Positions 32,354 to 35,157 of a stretch of 35,157 bases of DNA are shown in pieces. Position numbers and translations under genes: made by a program. Source of the stretch: an uncultured Clostridia bacterium (GTDB lineage Bacteria > Bacillota > Clostridia > Christensenellales > CAG-314); NCBI GenBank assembly GCA_947624235.1, contig CANQJK010000013.1, positions 1 through 35,157 of the forward strand, given 5' to 3'. The notes beneath the pieces are model-generated. The model worked only from the letters and a program-made list of their open reading frames with translations. It did no database searches and was not told the origin of the DNA. The number at the start of each line of letters is the position of its first letter. Position 1 is the first letter of the stretch.

Positions 32354-32414
32354 GATGCCTTTTTAGCATAAAGGTGTTTAACGAAAGTTCCTTTTGCTTT
32401 TGTTTATTGCTTGT

Positions 32415-32495
32415 TTAACGCTTTTTGCCCAAGAAAAAGCGCACTATGTTTCCCAAAAAAGACGGCAGTTTGAAACAATAAATTCTGCTTTTCAT
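32415..32495 (-). CDS. spoVM: spore coat anchor peptide SpoVM
   Basis: The 26-residue amphipathic peptide includes KLPSFLGNIVRFFLG, which lines up with KLPKFLGGIVRAMLG of Bacillus SpoVM. The helix-breaking Pro and the FLG are conserved. SpoVM inserts into the convex forespore membrane and recruits SpoIVA. AGGGGGAT lies before the ATG at 32495. The position is the conserved one, next to rpe and on the other side of rpmB from asp23-fakA. Standard ORF length cut-offs miss this gene. The N-terminus (MKSRIYC) is a little longer before the Lys-Leu-Pro than in Bacillus. Confidence 0.9.
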   Translation of the reverse strand: MKSRIYCFKLPSFLGNIVRFFLGKKR

Positions 32496-32517
32496 GTTAT
32501 CCCCCTGTTTTGGTAAC

Positions 32518-32545
32518 ATTATATGCAACTGTGTGCAAAATGGTC
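32518..32545 (-). promoter_or_regulatory. candidate sigma-E promoter of spoVM
   Basis: On the minus strand CATATAAT (32518-32525) resembles the sigma-E -10 CATACANT with one mismatch. GACCATT (32539-32545) is 13 nt upstream and matches five of seven -35 positions. Sigma-E control is expected because SpoVM works with SpoIVA in the mother cell. Confidence 0.45.
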
Positions 32546-32558
32546 ACGATATTTTACA

Positions 32559-33203
32559 TTATTTAGTTCCGCGCAAGTTTTTTATCACCGTGCTACGGTC
32601 GGGCGCGCCCATTATCGCACTGCCTGCCACTATCACGTCCACTCCTGCGTCTATCACGAGGGGAGCGGTTTGAGCGTTTATTCCGCCGTCCACTTCTACA
32701 AGTACATCGGGGAACAATTGTTTTGCACGGGAAATTTTGGTGGCGCTACTCTCAATGTAGCTTTGTCCTCCGAAGCCCGGTTCTACGGACATTATCAGCA
32801 CCAGATCGAACAAACCGCGATACTGCTCCAACACTTCCACGGGGGTGTTGGGTTTGACGGATATGCCCGCCTTTTTACCGCAACTTCTTATCGCTTTGAG
32901 CGTTTCGGCAACATTGTCCGTTGCCTCGGCGTGTATGGTGATGATATTGGCTCCCGCTTCCGCAAATTGGCGAATGTACCTTTCGGGCTTGTCTACCATA
33001 AGATGTACGTCCAGCGGTAGCACCACGCAACGTCGAATACTCTTTATCACGGGCATGCCGAAAGTTATGTTGGGCACAAAGTTGCCGTCCATTACGTCGC
33101 AGTGGATCCAATCCGCACCGCATTTTTCCAACGATTTACATTCCTGTTCCAGACGGGCAAAATCGGCGGATAGTATTGACGGACTAATGAAAATTTTTCT
33201 CAT
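32559..33203 (-). CDS. rpe: ribulose-phosphate 3-epimerase
   Basis: The 214-residue TIM-barrel enzyme interconverts ribulose 5-phosphate and xylulose 5-phosphate in the pentose phosphate pathway. The metal and catalytic motifs are intact: HCDVMDG (His34, Asp36), DVHLM with His67, EPGFGGQ and VDGGIN. GAGG lies 7 nt before the ATG at 33203; the in-frame TTG at 33230 is not used. It follows rsgA by 49 bp. The thiN gene usually found before spoVM is absent. Confidence 0.97.
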   Translation of the reverse strand: MRKIFISPSILSADFARLEQECKSLEKCGADWIHCDVMDGNFVPNITFGMPVIKSIRRCVVLPLDVHLMVDKPERYIRQFAEAGANIITIHAEATDNVAETLKAIRSCGKKAGISVKPNTPVEVLEQYRGLFDLVLIMSVEPGFGGQSYIESSATKISRAKQLFPDVLVEVDGGINAQTAPLVIDAGVDVIVAGSAIMGAPDRSTVIKNLRGTK

Positions 33204-33252
33204 GGTTTCCTCGTTTTTTTTGTTTGGCAAAAATGCCGTTAAATTTTACAGA

Positions 33253-34125
33253 TCAGTACCTGTTTTTTTCCGATTCTTTTAGTTCGTTGTACTCCTCAAC
33301 ATAGCGCTTGTATCTATTTGCGGAAATTTTCCCCTTTTGCACGGCGGATATGACGGCGCAGTCCGGTTCTACAGTGTGCGTGCAGGAAGAAAATCGGCAA
33401 TCGTGAGCGACCGTTACAAAGTCGTCCAAATAAAGCCGAAGCTCGTCCGAGCGGATGTCGTGAAGTTCGCACAGCGAAAAACCGCATGTATCCGCCAAAA
33501 AACCGCCCGCCACTTTGTGCAGTGAACTGTATCGCGTGGTGTGCACGCCTCTGCCCGATTTTTGAGAAATACCGCCCGTTGCGCCCACCGTTTCCTCCGA
33601 CATCGCGTTGAGAATGGAGGTCTTGCCAACGGCGGATTGTCCCGCAAAACAGCCCAATTTGCCATTGTCGATGTAGGTTGCAAGTTTTTTGACGCTGTCG
33701 TTCATGGCGGAGACGCTCACTATATCGGCGAGATCGCGGTAGTTATCCTCCACTTCGTCGAGAAGTTGAGAAGCAATATCCGATTTGTTTACCACTATGA
33801 CGGGTTCGATCTGCTCCTGAAAGCAGTTGATAAGCACCTTGTCGCAAAGATAAAAGTCCGCCTGAGGCTCGCATGCAAGCACCACAAAACAGACGTCTAC
33901 ATTGGCGATTTCGGGACGAGCCAACTTGTTTTTTCTCGGCAAGACTTCGACGACTACTCCTTTGCCGTGCTTCAACTCTTCAAAACGAACTTTATCTCCT
34001 ACAACGACGTCGAGGTCGAAGTAGCGAATTTTCTTGGGGGCAAAGCACACATATTTGCCCGTTTCGTTGCCGACGGTGAACACACCGCCCACCGATTTGA
34101 TCACGGTTCCCGTCTTAATTGCCAT
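33253..34125 (-). CDS. rsgA: ribosome small subunit GTPase RsgA
   Basis: The 290-residue protein has an N-terminal OB-like domain, a circularly permuted GTPase and a C-terminal zinc finger. G4 NKSD precedes G1 GQSAVGKTS, then G3 DTCGF, the order that marks RsgA. The zinc finger reads CRFSSCTHTVEPDC. It helps late 30S maturation. Its ATG lies 11 bp inside the end of rlmN, so the two are coupled. Between rlmN and rsgA, Bacillus carries prpC and prkC; neither is here. Confidence 0.97.
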   Translation of the reverse strand: MAIKTGTVIKSVGGVFTVGNETGKYVCFAPKKIRYFDLDVVVGDKVRFEELKHGKGVVVEVLPRKNKLARPEIANVDVCFVVLACEPQADFYLCDKVLINCFQEQIEPVIVVNKSDIASQLLDEVEDNYRDLADIVSVSAMNDSVKKLATYIDNGKLGCFAGQSAVGKTSILNAMSEETVGATGGISQKSGRGVHTTRYSSLHKVAGGFLADTCGFSLCELHDIRSDELRLYLDDFVTVAHDCRFSSCTHTVEPDCAVISAVQKGKISANRYKRYVEEYNELKESEKNRY

Positions 34126-35155
34126 ACTTCAAATAGCGTCTGCGAAGTTGTCCGCATGCGCCCTCTATGTCCTGCCCCAAGGTGCGACGGCGCGTGGCAG
34201 ACACACCCAACTTGTCCAAATATTGCAAAAATTGTTTCAAGTTCTTTTCGCTCGTGCCTTTTAGCCCCGTTTCTTTTACCGGGTTCAATGCAATGACGTT
34301 GACGTGAACGGACATGCCTCTGATAAGCGACGCCAATTTGAGCGCGTGAGAATAGCTGTCGTTTTGTCCGTCGATAAGCGTGTACTCCACGATTATGCGC
34401 CGTCCCGTCTTTTCAAAAAAGTATTTGCACGCTTCCACCGCCTCTTCTACGGAATAGGCGTTTGTAACTGGCATTATCGCCTTGCGCTCTTCGTTGTCGG
34501 CGTTGTGCAAACTCAACGTCAAATTGACGGCAAACTGCATATCGGCAAGTCGTTTGATGTTGGGAACTATACCGCAGGTGGAAAGGGAAATGTTGCGTAG
34601 CGAAATATTTACCCCATCAGGATCGGACACAAGTTTCAAAAATTTTGTGACGTTGTCAAAGTTGTCCAACGGTTCTCCGCTACCCATGAGCACCACATTG
34701 GTGACAAAACGTTGTTTGCCCTCGCCCAAAGCGTTTACGGCAAGCACCTGACCGAGAATTTCCCCCGCGCTGAGGTTGCGCACCAATCCGTCCAGCGTGC
34801 TGGCGCAAAATTTGCAACCCATTCGGCACCCCACCTGACTGGAAACGCACAGCGTGTTGCCGTACTTGTAGTTCATCAACACGCCCTCTACTACGTTGCC
34901 GTCGTACAGTTCAAACAAAAATTTTTGCGTTCCGTCCAATCGGGATACGAGCGTTTGCACTATTTTTGCCGAGACGGCAATGCAGTCCTCGGCAAGCCGT
35001 TGGCGGAGAGCTTTGGATATGTTTGTCATGCCGTCAAAGTCCACCGATTTGGTCAGCCATTGATAAATTTGTTTGGCGACATAGGGCTTTACTTGATAGC
35101 CCGTCGTCAAAAAATCCGTCAATTCGGTGAGTGACATTTCTTGAAGTAATACCAT
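34115..35155 (-). CDS. rlmN: dual-specificity RNA methyltransferase RlmN
   Basis: The 346-residue radical-SAM enzyme methylates A2503 of 23S rRNA and A37 of some tRNAs. The 4Fe-4S cysteines are in CRMGCKFC (110-117). The second catalytic cysteine is Cys334 in GACGQLRRR. The N-terminal accessory domain (KPYVAKQIYQWLTK) is typical. The start is the ATG two bases from the window edge; its ribosome binding site cannot be seen, and a slightly longer start outside the window is possible. It leads the rlmN-rsgA-rpe operon. Confidence 0.96.
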   Translation of the reverse strand: MVLLQEMSLTELTDFLTTGYQVKPYVAKQIYQWLTKSVDFDGMTNISKALRQRLAEDCIAVSAKIVQTLVSRLDGTQKFLFELYDGNVVEGVLMNYKYGNTLCVSSQVGCRMGCKFCASTLDGLVRNLSAGEILGQVLAVNALGEGKQRFVTNVVLMGSGEPLDNFDNVTKFLKLVSDPDGVNISLRNISLSTCGIVPNIKRLADMQFAVNLTLSLHNADNEERKAIMPVTNAYSVEEAVEACKYFFEKTGRRIIVEYTLIDGQNDSYSHALKLASLIRGMSVHVNVIALNPVKETGLKGTSEKNLKQFLQYLDKLGVSATRRRTLGQDIEGACGQLRRRYLKYGN

Positions 35156-35157
35156 TT

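Overview
The window reads as a chromosomal segment of an endospore-forming, low-to-moderate GC Bacillota of class Clostridia, probably an uncultured gut or anaerobic lineage. The basis is the gene content: spoIIAA-spoIIAB-sigF, spoIVA, sigG with a ylmC/ymxH-type partner, and a 26-codon spoVM lie within 35 kb. The conserved Firmicutes block rlmN-rsgA-rpe-spoVM / rpmB / asp23-fakA and the DUF512-der-plsY block are also present. No phage, plasmid or CRISPR genes were seen, and no species can be named.

Layout: (a) 0.2-2.1 kb holds a zinc-ribbon membrane protein with a DUF6273-like C-terminus. It is preceded by a sigma-A promoter and a long structured leader that ends in an intrinsic terminator just before the ribosome binding site. 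(b) 2.4-3.0 kb is a six-tRNA operon (Pro, Met or Ile2, Asp, Phe, Thr, Tyr) with its own promoter and terminator. (c) 3.2-6.4 kb holds the spoIIA operon facing spoIVA. (d) 6.5-12.9 kb is a minus-strand housekeeping run: a frameshifted methyltransferase, plsY, der, a DUF512 radical-SAM protein, a cyclophilin-like lipoprotein and an RluA-type pseudouridine synthase. (e) 13.2-14.4 kb holds ylmC and sigG, with a good sigma-F-type promoter before sigG. (f) 14.4-15.2 kb is a repeat-rich spacer with a perfect 36-bp palindrome. (g) 15.2-18.2 kb holds tdk, fhs and a lipocalin-like protein. (h) 18.3-21.0 kb holds a DUF362 gene enclosed by inverted, diverged repeat arms that carry degenerate ~32-bp tandem repeats. 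(i) 21.0-23.8 kb holds a MATE transporter and an iron-type alcohol dehydrogenase. (j) 23.9-24.2 kb holds tRNA-Cys and tRNA-Leu. (k) 24.2-27.9 kb is an accessory stretch with two unrecognised proteins, a Nudix hydrolase, a DUF3885 protein, a frameshifted XRE regulator and an MmcQ/YjbR protein. (l) 28.0-35.2 kb is the fakA-asp23 / rpmB / PAP2 / spoVM / rpe-rsgA-rlmN neighbourhood.

How it fits together: the sporulation genes cover successive forespore stages (SpoIIAA/AB control sigma-F, which would transcribe sigG) and the spore coat base (SpoVM recruits SpoIVA). Translation and ribosome maturation are represented by Der, RsgA, RlmN, L28 and the pseudouridine synthase. PlsY and FakA both work in acyl-phosphate and phospholipid synthesis.

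The most unusual material is non-coding: the candidate regulatory leader at 1854-2045, the inverted repeat and tandem-repeat system at 18.36-20.96 kb, the palindromic dispersed repeats, and the similar borders and promoters in the 24-27 kb accessory stretch. All family calls come from reading motifs and gene order, without database searches.
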